Assembly: GCA_016926115.1 (NCBI GenBank)
Contig: JAFGPF010000008.1
Location: 1 to 25,041, forward strand
Source of the DNA: Dehalococcoidales bacterium
GTDB taxonomy: Bacteria > Chloroflexota > Dehalococcoidia > Dehalococcoidales > RBG-16-60-22
DNA length: 25,041 nt
Direction: 5' to 3'
The position numbers and the translations under genes were made by a program. Positions 13,448 to 21,258 of this stretch are shown here, one piece after another. The notes under the pieces were generated by a model. It made no database searches and was not told where the DNA came from. It saw nothing but the letters and a program-made list of their open reading frames with translations. Each line of letters starts with the position of its first letter. Positions within the stretch are counted from its first letter, which is position 1.

Positions 13448-14947
13448 CTATGGCTTCGTGGTGACGAACTTCTTCTTATCCTGCTTACAGATTAACTGTA
13501 TCGTATTGTTACCAGACATCGCCGCCGTGGGCATGCCGCCACCCGGATTGACCCACTGCCCGGCCATATAGAAGTTGTCAAGCCCCGGCAGGGTTTTACG
13601 CATCGATGAAGTAAAAGTCTCGGCACTGAACATCCATCCCTCGTAGCTGCCGCGCCAGTTGCCGGTATAGCGCACCCAGGTCATGGGAGTGGCGACGTCG
13701 CGCATTTCCACCTTCGACGCAATACCCGGAAAACGCTTATCAAGTCGGTCAATGACATCGTCGGCGATGCGTTCTTTTTCCGCTTTGTATCGTTCGGGTT
13801 CTTGGTATATTTTTTCCCAGTAATCGTAGTCCGTTTCGAACTGGACTTTTATCACGGTCTTTCCTTCCGGCGCCAGTGAGGGGTCGTAGCTGTAAGTAAG
13901 TAACCCCATCCTGTAATGTTCCTTGCCGGCAATATTGATGGGAGTCTCAAGTGGGAAGGACAGGCCGGATACGGCGGGAGGAATCTGTTCACAGCGGTCT
14001 GTCACGCCCAGCCCTACGTATACCAGAGGTGAGAAAAGGTTGGGATTGTCATATTGATTTTTAATAGTATCATCGACGTATTTTCCCTCGAGCATGTCAA
14101 AAATGGTCGTACGACCGTCAGCAGCGGAAACCACCCAGTCGGCGCGATGTGCCGTGCCGTCGGCCAGTTTAATGCCGACGGCTTTATCGTTCTCCACCAG
14201 TATTTTATCCACTCTGGCTTTGAAAATGATTTCCCCGCCCAGGGCGCGGTAGCGCTCTTCAAGAGAGCGGACAAGTTCGAGGGCGCCCCCCATAACATAA
14301 CCGGCTGCTTTAGCGTGCTGATAACCGAGTATGAAGAGTATCATCATCATGGGCCACTGGTCGCTGCCGAAGGCGGATGTCAGCGTCCGGCGCAGATAGG
14401 GGTTCTTGAAGCGTTTACAAAAATCGCCGGTGGATATCTTCGTCCATTTTTTCATAAGCCTTAACATGGGCAACATTCTTACCGAGCCGATTTTATCCAG
14501 CCAGTTATAAAGCTCGGCCGGTTTATCAGCAGGCATATCGGTACGAGCGAAAGAGCGTATCCCGTTAGTAAATTCCCTGATAATGTCTTTATCCTGCGGG
14601 GAAAGCTCCAGTAAATACCGCTCGAAGCGGTCGGCGTCACAATAAATGTAAAAGGCCTTACCATCTTTGTCTTCAAAGCATGTATACAGTTCGTGGTTAT
14701 GAATTTTCCACCCCGGTGCCGCACCGAGTTCCTCCCAGAATTTATAAAAGCTATTCTTTGGATTGGTGCCCACCAGCCAGTTCATGGCGCCGTCGATGGT
14801 ATAGCCCTTGCGCTCCCAGCCGGTGCAGACGCCGCCGGCTATCTTATGCATTTCGAAGATTTGCGTTTTATAGCCGTTCATCCGCCCGTAGCAGCCCGCC
14901 GCCAGCCCGGTCAGTCCTCCCCCGATGATTATAATCGACTTATCCAT
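13448..14947 (-). CDS. FAD-dependent oxidoreductase, phytoene-desaturase/isomerase-like
   Basis: The 499-residue protein has an N-terminal FAD-binding Rossmann fold (IIIIGGGLTGLAAG at residues 5-18, Glu32 at the strand end). This is followed by AGGVCTGWERKGYTIDGA, as in CrtI-type desaturases and carotenoid isomerases. The C-terminus has FYMAGQWVNPGGGMPTAAMSG, the second FAD-contact region of the family. The substrate cannot be read; no other carotenoid genes are present, so it need not act on carotenoids. The frame is open to 14989, but the ATG at 14947 fits the Rossmann start and has a G-rich Shine-Dalgarno sequence. It is the first gene of the operon with the ArsA-like ATPase (35 bases downstream). 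Confidence 0.87.
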   Translation of the reverse strand: MDKSIIIIGGGLTGLAAGCYGRMNGYKTQIFEMHKIAGGVCTGWERKGYTIDGAMNWLVGTNPKNSFYKFWEELGAAPGWKIHNHELYTCFEDKDGKAFYIYCDADRFERYLLELSPQDKDIIREFTNGIRSFARTDMPADKPAELYNWLDKIGSVRMLPMLRLMKKWTKISTGDFCKRFKNPYLRRTLTSAFGSDQWPMMMILFILGYQHAKAAGYVMGGALELVRSLEERYRALGGEIIFKARVDKILVENDKAVGIKLADGTAHRADWVVSAADGRTTIFDMLEGKYVDDTIKNQYDNPNLFSPLVYVGLGVTDRCEQIPPAVSGLSFPLETPINIAGKEHYRMGLLTYSYDPSLAPEGKTVIKVQFETDYDYWEKIYQEPERYKAEKERIADDVIDRLDKRFPGIASKVEMRDVATPMTWVRYTGNWRGSYEGWMFSAETFTSSMRKTLPGLDNFYMAGQWVNPGGGMPTAAMSGNNTIQLICKQDKKKFVTTKP

Positions 14948-14983
14948 TACCGCCCCCCTTTTCTGTGATACGCCTGTTAGTTG

Positions 14984-14992
14984 TTGCATTAT
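14984..14992 (-). promoter_or_regulatory. Extended -10 promoter of the FAD-oxidoreductase operon
   Basis: On the minus strand the sequence reads TGATATAAT, a full extended -10 element (TG-N-TATAAT). No good -35 box is seen 16-18 bases upstream. It lies about 37-45 bases before the ATG at 14947. Confidence 0.5.
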
Positions 14993-15087
14993 ATCACAAA
15001 AACACGGTTCGTACTTTTCGTCGGTTATGACTCTGCCGGGGGATATGATACTATTTAAGTAGAGTGCAGTAAGTACGGGGGTTGAAG

Positions 15088-15828
15088 ATGAAAGGTTATC
15101 GGATTTTTATATATGTCGCCGCTTTTTTCCTGGCGGCTTCAGCGCTGTTCTACGGTATCCATTACCTGATATTCCAGGACCCGCACCATATCTTCATCTA
15201 CATGCTCGGCGACTTCGCCTTCCTGCCGCTGGAGGTGTTCATCGTCGTCATCGTCATCGAGCGCATCCTGACCCGCCGGGAGAAACAGGCGATGCTTTAC
15301 AAGCTGAACATGGTCATCGGGGCGTTTTTCAGCGAGGTCGGCAACCACCTCCTGTCCGACCTTCTGGAGTACTTTAAAAACCGGGAGGAAATCGCCTGCC
15401 ACCTGAATGTTACCAAGGACTGGACTGATAAAGATTTCCGGCAAGCCAGCGCCTACGCCTACAACCTGAAGGCGAACGTCGACATCGACCGGATTGACCT
15501 GGAGGAGTTGAAGGCGTATCTTTCCGCGAAAAGGCTGTACCTGCTGACGCTGCTGGAGAACCCCAACCTGCTGGAGCACGACCGCTTCACGGACCTGCTC
15601 TGGGCGACCACCCACCTCGACGAGGAACTGGAGGCGCGTCCGTCTTTGAAGGACCTGCCCCGGGAGGACCTGGAGCACCTGTCCGTAGACATCGAGCGCA
15701 TGTACGACCACCTGACCAGCGAATGGCTGGACTACGTGCAGCATTTGAAAGCCACCTATCCGTTCCTCTACTCGCTGGTTTTGCGGACGCACCCGTACCA
15801 GGAAAAGCCGTCGGCGGTGTTTTCTTAG
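15088..15828 (+). CDS. Two-helix membrane protein of unknown function
   Basis: The ~246-residue protein has two N-terminal membrane helices (about 5-27 and 36-60, ending in EVFIVVIVIERIL). A long, acidic, mainly helical cytoplasmic domain follows, with leucine-rich helices such as LYLLTLLENPNLLEHD. No catalytic motif is recognised. It looks like a membrane-anchored helical scaffold or sensor. The frame also contains a TTG at 15082, but GGGGG lies only next to that codon and six bases before the ATG at 15088, so I chose the ATG. It ends 4 bases before tatD and is divergent from the FAD-oxidoreductase operon. Confidence 0.75.
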   Translation: MKGYRIFIYVAAFFLAASALFYGIHYLIFQDPHHIFIYMLGDFAFLPLEVFIVVIVIERILTRREKQAMLYKLNMVIGAFFSEVGNHLLSDLLEYFKNREEIACHLNVTKDWTDKDFRQASAYAYNLKANVDIDRIDLEELKAYLSAKRLYLLTLLENPNLLEHDRFTDLLWATTHLDEELEARPSLKDLPREDLEHLSVDIERMYDHLTSEWLDYVQHLKATYPFLYSLVLRTHPYQEKPSAVFS

Positions 15829-15832
15829 AAAA

Positions 15833-16594
15833 ATGTACCAGCTAGTCGATACCCACGCCCACCTGGACGAGATAGAGGACCTCGAACCGGTGCTTGCCGG
15901 CGCTAAAAAAGCCGGACTGACGGCGATAGTAGCCGTCGGCTCTGATCTGGAGTCGAATCGCAAGGTGCTGGAACTCGCGGCTCGCCACGAGAAATTCGTT
16001 TACCCGGCGCTGGGCTGGCACCCCTGGTTCATCAAGGAAGGTGACATCGATAAAAACCTGGAATTTATCCGCTCGCACGTACATGAGGCGGTGGCGATAG
16101 GGGAGGTGGGCCTGGACTACCATAAACGGGTAAGGGCGGTGGCGGACAAAGAGCTGCAAAAGCGGGTGCTGGGGGAAATCTTACAGATAGCTAAAGCGCA
16201 CGATAAACCGGTGTCCATCCATTCCCGCTACGCCTGGCGGGACGCCTATGACGCGGCAGCGAACGCGGGACTGGAAAAGGCGGTCTTCCACTGGTACACG
16301 GGGACGTCCAGCGTGCTGCGGGATATCATCGAGAGCGGCTATTACATTTCCGTGACGCCCGCCGTGGAATACCACGAGGAGCACCGCCGCGCGGTGAAGG
16401 AAGCGCCGCTGAAAAGGATGCTGCTGGAGACGGACAGCCCGGTGGTCTACCAGCGGGGCACGGAAAACGAATTTACCTCTAGTCCGGCGGACGTTTTGCG
16501 TTCGCTGCGGGAGGCGGCGGTGCTGAAGGGCGTCAGCGAGGAAGAACTGGCGGATATCACCACGCGGAACGCGGTGGGGTTGTTTGGGTTATAG
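15833..16594 (+). CDS. TatD-family metal-dependent hydrolase
   Basis: TatD proteins are TIM-barrel metallohydrolases, several with DNase activity. The 253-residue protein begins MYQLVDTHAHLDE, the HxH metal site. GWHPWF, then GEVGLDY with the metal-bridging Glu, VSIHSR with a His, VFHWYTG with a His, and LLETDSP with the catalytic Asp follow in the expected order. The length is normal for the family. Residues YQRGTENEF replace the usual Y/P-rich loop after TDSP, so the substrate may differ. It is probably co-transcribed with the membrane protein just upstream, and converges on the MATE gene with two bases between stop codons. Confidence 0.9.
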   Translation: MYQLVDTHAHLDEIEDLEPVLAGAKKAGLTAIVAVGSDLESNRKVLELAARHEKFVYPALGWHPWFIKEGDIDKNLEFIRSHVHEAVAIGEVGLDYHKRVRAVADKELQKRVLGEILQIAKAHDKPVSIHSRYAWRDAYDAAANAGLEKAVFHWYTGTSSVLRDIIESGYYISVTPAVEYHEEHRRAVKEAPLKRMLLETDSPVVYQRGTENEFTSSPADVLRSLREAAVLKGVSEEELADITTRNAVGLFGL

Positions 16595-16596
16595 AT

Positions 16597-17973
16597 TTAA
16601 CCCTCCGCCGCCATATCCTTCCAGTTGCCCAGTTTCTTCTGCCGCTGATATTCCGCGTAGATGAACCCGAACGACACCACGAAACCCAGCGTGTCCGAGG
16701 CAGGCAGTGAGTACCAGACCCCGTACAAGCCGAACAGGTAGGAGAAGAGAAACAACATCGGCACGAACACAATGAACTGGCGCACCAATGAGAGAATCAG
16801 CGCTGTCCCTCCCCGGGAGAGACCCTGGAAAGCCGTAACGAACATGATGGTCGGGCCTATCAGCGCCATCGTGGACAGCAGTATGCGCATCGAGGGCACG
16901 GCAACCTCGAGGACTTCGGCTTCTTTGTTGAAGATGCTGATAAGCCCGGGAGTGTAAATCTCTATGAATACGGTGGCAACGGCAAGGAACATGAAGATGC
17001 CTACCGACGCCAGCTTTACCGCGCGCCAGAGCCGATTAAAGTTCCGGGCGCCGAAATTGAAGCCTACGATGGGCAACAGCCCGTTGGAGACGCCCATAAT
17101 CGGCATGAAGGCAAGGTCGGAGATACGCATCGCCAGCCCCACCGCCGCGATGGCAATCGACCCGTAAGTGGACACCACCTTATTGAACAGGACGAACGCC
17201 AGGCTCTCCGTCAGTTCCATGACGGAAGTGGGCGCCCCCACGCGGTAGATATCGCGCAGGATGGGCAGGCTGGGGAGCAGGTGACTTGCCCTTATCCAGA
17301 AAGTCGTGCGGCGGGCGACGAAGTAGTAAAGCCCGATTACCGCCCCGGCGGACTGGGCGATAATCGTCGCCAGAGCGGCGCCGCGTATCCCCATCTCCGG
17401 GAAAGGTCCGATGCCGAGTATCATGAACGGGTCAAGGATGATATTGATGATACTCGCCGTTATCATGATGACCATCGGCTTGACGGCGTCGCCGGAGCCG
17501 CGGATGAGGTTGCTTATCACCAGGATAAAAATCATCGGGGTCGCGCCGTAGGAGATAATCACCAGGTACTGGGTGCTGTATTCCATGATATCCGGCGTGG
17601 CGCCGAACGCAATCAGTAGATTTTCCGAGAAGAAAACGGCGACAATCATGAAAACAATGCCCCAGAGAACGCTCAAGAAGAATATCTGCCCGGCTACATG
17701 GTTGGCGGCGTCCGGTTTATTCTCGCCGAAGCGGCGTGAGACCAGCGCGCCGATGCCGATTCCGGTGCCGCCCCCCACCGCGTAGAACAGTATCTGGTAG
17801 GGGAAGACAATCGTAAGCGCGGCAATAGCCTCGTGCCCCAGCTTGGCGACCCAGAAGGTGTCCACGATGTTGTAGAGACTCATCGTGATGGTGCCGGCGA
17901 TACTCGGCAGGCTCAACTTGATGAGCAGCCTGCCGAGGGGCGCGTAACCTAAACGTTCGGTATATTCCTGCAT
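16597..17973 (-). CDS. MATE-family multidrug/solute exporter
   Basis: The 458-residue protein has about 12 membrane segments, as usual for MATE (NorM/DinF-like) antiporters. The N-terminal MATE pattern LGRLLIKLSLPSIAGT, then NIVDTFWVAKLG, is seen, and the internal repeat appears again near DIYRVGAPTSVME. The transported substrate and the coupling ion are unknown. The ATG at 17973 has AGGGAG about six bases upstream. It converges on tatD. The same-strand paaK-like gene and small ORF lie 116 bases upstream, so it could belong to that unit or have its own promoter. Confidence 0.92.
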   Translation of the reverse strand: MQEYTERLGYAPLGRLLIKLSLPSIAGTITMSLYNIVDTFWVAKLGHEAIAALTIVFPYQILFYAVGGGTGIGIGALVSRRFGENKPDAANHVAGQIFFLSVLWGIVFMIVAVFFSENLLIAFGATPDIMEYSTQYLVIISYGATPMIFILVISNLIRGSGDAVKPMVIMITASIINIILDPFMILGIGPFPEMGIRGAALATIIAQSAGAVIGLYYFVARRTTFWIRASHLLPSLPILRDIYRVGAPTSVMELTESLAFVLFNKVVSTYGSIAIAAVGLAMRISDLAFMPIMGVSNGLLPIVGFNFGARNFNRLWRAVKLASVGIFMFLAVATVFIEIYTPGLISIFNKEAEVLEVAVPSMRILLSTMALIGPTIMFVTAFQGLSRGGTALILSLVRQFIVFVPMLFLFSYLFGLYGVWYSLPASDTLGFVVSFGFIYAEYQRQKKLGNWKDMAAEG

Positions 17974-18089
17974 GGGTTCTCCCTGAAATCAATCCCGAAG
18001 GCAAAAAAAGAGGATGTACATCGCCGCGTGCGCCGTACGTTCTAACTGCGGGTATGGAACTATCCCGGCTTCCCGGAATGGAGGGGGTG

Positions 18090-18275
18090 TTACTTCTCCA
18101 GCACCTCCGCCGCGTCGCTTATGGATATCTCCAGCATCTTCACGCAAGCCAGTATACGGTTCACGTTACGGTCGACGGTTGGGATTCCGCCGGATATCTT
18201 CTTAAGCTCCTCGGCGTTCTCCCGGAGAGCCCTGATTTTCACTACCATTCCCTTGATGTCATATTCCTCTGCCAT
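18090..18275 (-). CDS. Small helical protein of the ligase operon
   Basis: This 61-residue protein starts MAEEYDIKGMVVKIRALREN and reads as two or three amphipathic helices with heptad-like Leu/Ile spacing (VKIRALRENAEELKKI, then VNRILACVKMLEISIS). The single Cys (Cys44) lies in a hydrophobic face. I do not recognise a family. A very good ribosome-binding site (AGGAG, 7 bases spacing) and its place 10 bases after the ligase gene support a real gene. It may be a small partner or assembly protein of the ligase, but that is inference. Confidence 0.7.
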   Translation of the reverse strand: MAEEYDIKGMVVKIRALRENAEELKKISGGIPTVDRNVNRILACVKMLEISISDAAEVLEK

Positions 18276-18285
18276 TTTCCTACTC

Positions 18286-19617
18286 CTAATGCTGCTTGGG
18301 TCTCTGGTCCTGGAACCGGCGCGATTTCGTCTGGGACCGCGGCAGACTTTCGTACGGGTGAAATTCTATATGGTAACCCAGGTTGGTCTTAACCCTCAAC
18401 TGGTCCACCAGCACTGTCCGAATCGACGCCTCGTTGGAGGTGTATTCGGGCAGTATTTCCACTTTCAGCGTAATATCGTCGATGTCGCCCTTCTTGGTGA
18501 CGACCACCTGGTATTCGTTACTCAACTGCGGTATGTCCCGGACCACCTCCTCGATAGCCGTGGGTGAGAGCAGCACGCCCTTGACCTTGGTAATATCGTC
18601 GGAGCGTCCCATGATGCCGCCTTCCAGTATCCGGTACGTCCGCCCGCAGTCGCATGACCGCGCGCTCCACTGTATCAGGTCCTTGACGTCGAACCTGATA
18701 CACGGCTGCGCCTGGCGGGTGAACGTGGTGACCACCATCTTGCCCCGCTTGCCGGGCTTTTCGATGGGTTCGCCGGTATCTACGTCTTCGATTTCCACCA
18801 GGTAGAGCGCCTCGTTAACGTGGAGGCCGGACTGGAAACGGCACTCCCAGCCCCAGTGGCCGATTTCCGTGCTGCCCACCTGGTCGAAGACCTTGGCGCC
18901 CCAAGCGTCCTCCATGCGCTTCCGGGTGGCGGGTATGCTACCCCCCGGCTCGCCCGCCACCGTGATTTTCCTGATAAACAGGTCTTTGGGGGGGTCGATG
19001 CCCATTTTCCTGGCGGTTTCCGCCATGCCCAGCACGTAGGTCGGCGTGGCGCCCATCGCCGTGGCTTTCAGCTCCTGCATCTTAAGTATGCGGGCCTCGG
19101 TGTTGAGCACGCCGCCGGGAATCACCTCGCAGCCCAGCTTCTGTCCGGCGTAATGGTAAGCCCAGAAGGCGATGAAGATGTTGTAGCCGAAGGGCAGGAA
19201 CAGGCGGTCACCGGGGCGGTAGCCCTGGGCGTACAACGCGTAGCAGTAAGCCTCGGTGCTATATTCCCAGTCCTGCCCGGTATCCGCCTGGTAGATAGGC
19301 TGGCCCGTGGTGCCGCTGGTCTGGCGGTAGTCCGTCACCTGCTCTAGAGGCACGCTCAAGATATCGCCGTAGGGAAAGGGGTCCCTGCCCTGGACGTCCC
19401 GCATCATGGACTTTTCTATCTTGGGCACTCTTCTTATATCGTCGAAAGTCTTGATATCCCCCGGCTCGATGCCGGCATCGCTGTAGAGTTTGTGGTAAAA
19501 CTTGGATTTCTCGTAAGCCCAGGTAAAAATTTCCCTGAATTTTTTAAGCTGCAACTGCCGGAGTTTTTCCTGGGGCATAGTCTCTAGGACGGGGTTCCAG
19601 TATTCGCTACTGTTCAT
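18286..19617 (-). CDS. paaK: Phenylacetate-CoA ligase-like (AMP-forming)
   Basis: It activates an aryl- or arylacetic acid to its CoA thioester with ATP. The 443-residue protein is the usual PaaK length. The P-loop is YRQTSGTTGQP (residues 98-108). The adenylation core VAGEPGG and FDQVGSTEIG is followed by a Cys cluster, SARSCDCGRTY. ILEGGIMGRSDDITKVKG is the hinge, and the C-terminal TKSRRF contains the likely catalytic Lys. The frame is open to 19695, but the ATG at 19617 gives the family N-terminus and has AGGAGGG nine bases upstream. It is divergent from the MarR regulator and the oxidoreductase genes. The acid could be phenylacetate, another arylacetate or benzoate-like. Confidence 0.88.
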   Translation of the reverse strand: MNSSEYWNPVLETMPQEKLRQLQLKKFREIFTWAYEKSKFYHKLYSDAGIEPGDIKTFDDIRRVPKIEKSMMRDVQGRDPFPYGDILSVPLEQVTDYRQTSGTTGQPIYQADTGQDWEYSTEAYCYALYAQGYRPGDRLFLPFGYNIFIAFWAYHYAGQKLGCEVIPGGVLNTEARILKMQELKATAMGATPTYVLGMAETARKMGIDPPKDLFIRKITVAGEPGGSIPATRKRMEDAWGAKVFDQVGSTEIGHWGWECRFQSGLHVNEALYLVEIEDVDTGEPIEKPGKRGKMVVTTFTRQAQPCIRFDVKDLIQWSARSCDCGRTYRILEGGIMGRSDDITKVKGVLLSPTAIEEVVRDIPQLSNEYQVVVTKKGDIDDITLKVEILPEYTSNEASIRTVLVDQLRVKTNLGYHIEFHPYESLPRSQTKSRRFQDQRPKQH

Positions 19618-19657
19618 GGGACACGTCCCTCCTGTATTTCGCTGATAAGCCAGATAT

Positions 19658-19687
19658 AATATACCCTTAAACAACCTGAAATGGCAA
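19658..19687 (-). promoter_or_regulatory. Predicted promoter of the paaK-like gene
   Basis: On the minus strand, TTGCCA is followed by 18 bases and TATATT. The -10 box is about 40 bases before the ATG. The adjacent 12-bp palindrome (19695-19706) lies just upstream of the -35 box. Confidence 0.5.
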
Positions 19688-19694
19688 ACATTCA

Positions 19695-19706
19695 TTCCAT
19701 ATGGAA
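19695..19706. promoter_or_regulatory. 12-bp palindrome in the divergent control region
   Basis: TTCCATATGGAA is a perfect palindrome located between the two divergent promoters. It is close to the -35 box of the paaK-like gene, where a regulator could act on it. Confidence 0.45.
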
Positions 19707-19715
19707 CAAAAATCG

Positions 19716-19743
19716 AGCGTTATGTACGTACAGTCATAACGCT
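19716..19743. promoter_or_regulatory. 9-bp inverted repeat, probable operator
   Basis: AGCGTTATG (19716-19724) and CATAACGCT (19735-19743) match perfectly around a 10-base centre that holds GTACGTAC in part. It lies midway between the divergent ligase and MarR promoters, as expected for a shared control site. Confidence 0.6.
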
Positions 19744-19771
19744 ATCAGGTAAAATTGATTGTAAATATTTG

Positions 19772-19806
19772 TTGACAAGGGCCGAGAATAGTTATAGAAT
19801 AATTCT
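19772..19806 (+). promoter_or_regulatory. Strong predicted promoter of marR with overlapping dyad
   Basis: Perfect TTGACA (19772-19777), 17 bases, TAGAAT (19795-19800). The dyad AGAAT-A-ATTCT (19796-19806) covers the -10 box and the start region, a typical place for autorepression by a MarR protein. Confidence 0.65.
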
Positions 19807-19851
19807 GGATAGAACTTAATTTTCTTCCCGTTTTTGTCTTTCTGATAAAGC

Positions 19852-20346
19852 ATGACCATCAACGAAGTAAGCAAGACGACAGATAAGACCCCGCTGGGCA
19901 ACCTGTTATCCGTATTAATGTCTTTCGAGGTGCTGGCGCGATACCTGGAACTCGAGTTGCGGCGTTACGACGCCACCCTCATCCGGTTCAACATCATGAG
20001 CACCCTCTTCAAGAACGGCGGTGAGATGACGCCGTCCGAGATTGCGGAGGGCGTCTTCCGGGAAAAGAACTCCATCACGGCGGCAATAAATATCATGGAA
20101 AGACAGGGAGTCGTCCGACGTGAGCCGTCCCCCAACGACCGCCGTTCCGTGAAGGTTGTTATTACCGATAAAGGCTGGAAAGAAGCCAACCGGTTGAACC
20201 CGGTCGCCCAGGAGTTAAGTCGCGAGGCATTGTCCTGTGTTGAAAAGGAGCAGGTCGAGTCCCTGGTGGGTATCATGAGGGTGATTAGAGAGAGCCTGAC
20301 TCCCCGGCTTGCCAAGACCGCCGGTAACGGGAAATCCCGCGGATAA
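19852..20346 (+). CDS. MarR-family transcriptional regulator
   Basis: The 164-residue protein has the MarR winged-helix fold. Helices before the recognition region read IMSTLFKNGGEMTPSEIAEG, the recognition helix lies in EKNSITAAINIMERQG, and the wing is EPSPNDRRSVKVVITDKG with the conserved D-R-R. Dimerisation helices fill both ends. MarR proteins often sense aromatic acids or their CoA esters. Its place between the ligase and the oxidoreductase genes, next to several dyads, suggests that it controls both units. The ATG at 19852 has only a weak ribosome-binding site, and the leader is about 45 bases. Confidence 0.92.
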   Translation: MTINEVSKTTDKTPLGNLLSVLMSFEVLARYLELELRRYDATLIRFNIMSTLFKNGGEMTPSEIAEGVFREKNSITAAINIMERQGVVRREPSPNDRRSVKVVITDKGWKEANRLNPVAQELSREALSCVEKEQVESLVGIMRVIRESLTPRLAKTAGNGKSRG

Positions 20347-20369
20347 TATGTGTTAAGGTAGTGGTTCCA

Positions 20370-20396
20370 CAGCGCAACCGGGGCATGTCTGCGCTG
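20370..20396 (+). other. Hairpin between marR and the oxidoreductase genes
   Basis: CAGCGCA (20370-20376) and TGCGCTG (20390-20396) form a perfect 7-bp stem with a 13-base loop. No T tract follows, so it is more likely an operator, a processing site or a partial attenuator than a full terminator. Confidence 0.4.
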
Positions 20397-20422
20397 AATA
20401 CGAATAAAGAGGGGATTATGTA

Positions 20423-20971
20423 GTGAAAGAGATCAGGATTCACGGACGTGGCGGGCAGGGTGCCGTTCTGGCGGCAAGGATGCTGGCCAGTGCCTTCGTA
20501 CGGGAAGGCAAGTCGGTAGCCAGCTTTCCCATGTACGGCTTCGAGAGACGCGGCGCGCCGGTGGTGGCTTTCACCCGCGTCGACGACAAGCCCATCATGG
20601 AAAAAACACAGATTTACAATCCCGATTGTCTGGTGGTGATTGACCCCGGGCTGTTGTCTCTCCCCACGCTTTTCACCGGGTTGAAGCCGGAAAGTGCCTT
20701 CATCCTCAACAGTCCCCATAAATTGACCGACCAGCCGAACAAAAACCTGACAATCGGCGGCGTGGTCAATGCCACCCAGATAGCCGTTGATGAAATCGGG
20801 CGGGACATTCCCAACACCTGCCTTCTCGGCGCCGTCGCCGCCGCCACCGGATGGCTCAAGTTACAGTCCATACTCGACAGCCTGCCGGACTATCTCAGCG
20901 GCGATATCCTGGAGAGAAACCTGAAGAGCGCCGAAAGGGGCTACCACGAAGTGGAGGTAATCAAATGGTAA
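20423..20971 (+). CDS. 2-oxoacid:ferredoxin oxidoreductase, gamma subunit
   Basis: This 182-residue subunit belongs to the enzyme that cleaves a 2-oxoacid with CoA to an acyl-CoA, CO2 and reduced ferredoxin. It begins MKEIRIHGRGGQGAVLAARML, the gamma-family signature. SFPMYGFERRGAPVVAFTR follows, as in archaeal-type PorG/VorG. The start is GTG at 20423 with GAGGGG upstream. It is the first of four subunit genes in the order gamma, delta, alpha, beta, and overlaps delta by 7 bases. The order is shared by simple pyruvate and branched-chain enzymes and, with an extra FAD subunit, by phenylglyoxylate dehydrogenase (PadEFGHI). Confidence 0.9.
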   Translation: MKEIRIHGRGGQGAVLAARMLASAFVREGKSVASFPMYGFERRGAPVVAFTRVDDKPIMEKTQIYNPDCLVVIDPGLLSLPTLFTGLKPESAFILNSPHKLTDQPNKNLTIGGVVNATQIAVDEIGRDIPNTCLLGAVAAATGWLKLQSILDSLPDYLSGDILERNLKSAERGYHEVEVIKW

Positions 20972-21258
20972 TCAAGCATAAAAACATATTCAAGACGGAG
21001 AGCGCCTGGTCCAACTCCGACGAGATTCTCCTCTGCCTGGACACGGGCAGCTGGCGGACGGAACGTCCGGTACTGGACAAGGACAAATGCAACTACTGCG
21101 GACTCTGTTCTCTTTACTGTCCGCCGCAGTGCATGAGAGATAAAGGCGACCATTACGAGGCTGACCTGGCCTACTGCAAGGGATGCGGCATCTGCGCCAC
21201 GGAATGCCCGCGGAAAGCCATCACGATGGTTCCGGAAGGAGAGTTCGCTGATGGTTAG
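20965..21258 (+). CDS. 2-oxoacid:ferredoxin oxidoreductase, delta subunit (2x[4Fe-4S])
   Basis: This 97-residue ferredoxin-like subunit carries two four-Cys clusters. The first is C42-x2-C45-x2-C48-x3-C52, followed by a fifth Cys56; the second is C71-x2-C74-x2-C77-x3-C81. It moves electrons from the TPP site to external ferredoxin. The reading frame is open upstream to 20851, inside gamma, but the ATG at 20965, with GGAGG nine bases before, gives the family start. It overlaps gamma by 7 bases and alpha by 8, so the subunits are translationally coupled. Confidence 0.93.
   Translation: MVIKHKNIFKTESAWSNSDEILLCLDTGSWRTERPVLDKDKCNYCGLCSLYCPPQCMRDKGDHYEADLAYCKGCGICATECPRKAITMVPEGEFADG

Noticed and set aside
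12819..13571. 250-codon plus-strand frame opposite the ArsA-like ATPase
   Set aside because: The minus-strand frame carries the Walker A and switch motifs; the plus-strand frame has low-complexity Arg/Gly/His-rich sequence.
13448..14947. Carotenoid biosynthesis locus
   Set aside because: The flavoenzyme resembles CrtI, but no phytoene synthase, cyclase or prenyl-transferase gene is present.
15139..15963. 274-codon minus-strand frame opposite the membrane protein and tatD
   Set aside because: It is Val/Gln/Arg-rich without any recognisable domain and overlaps two better supported genes.
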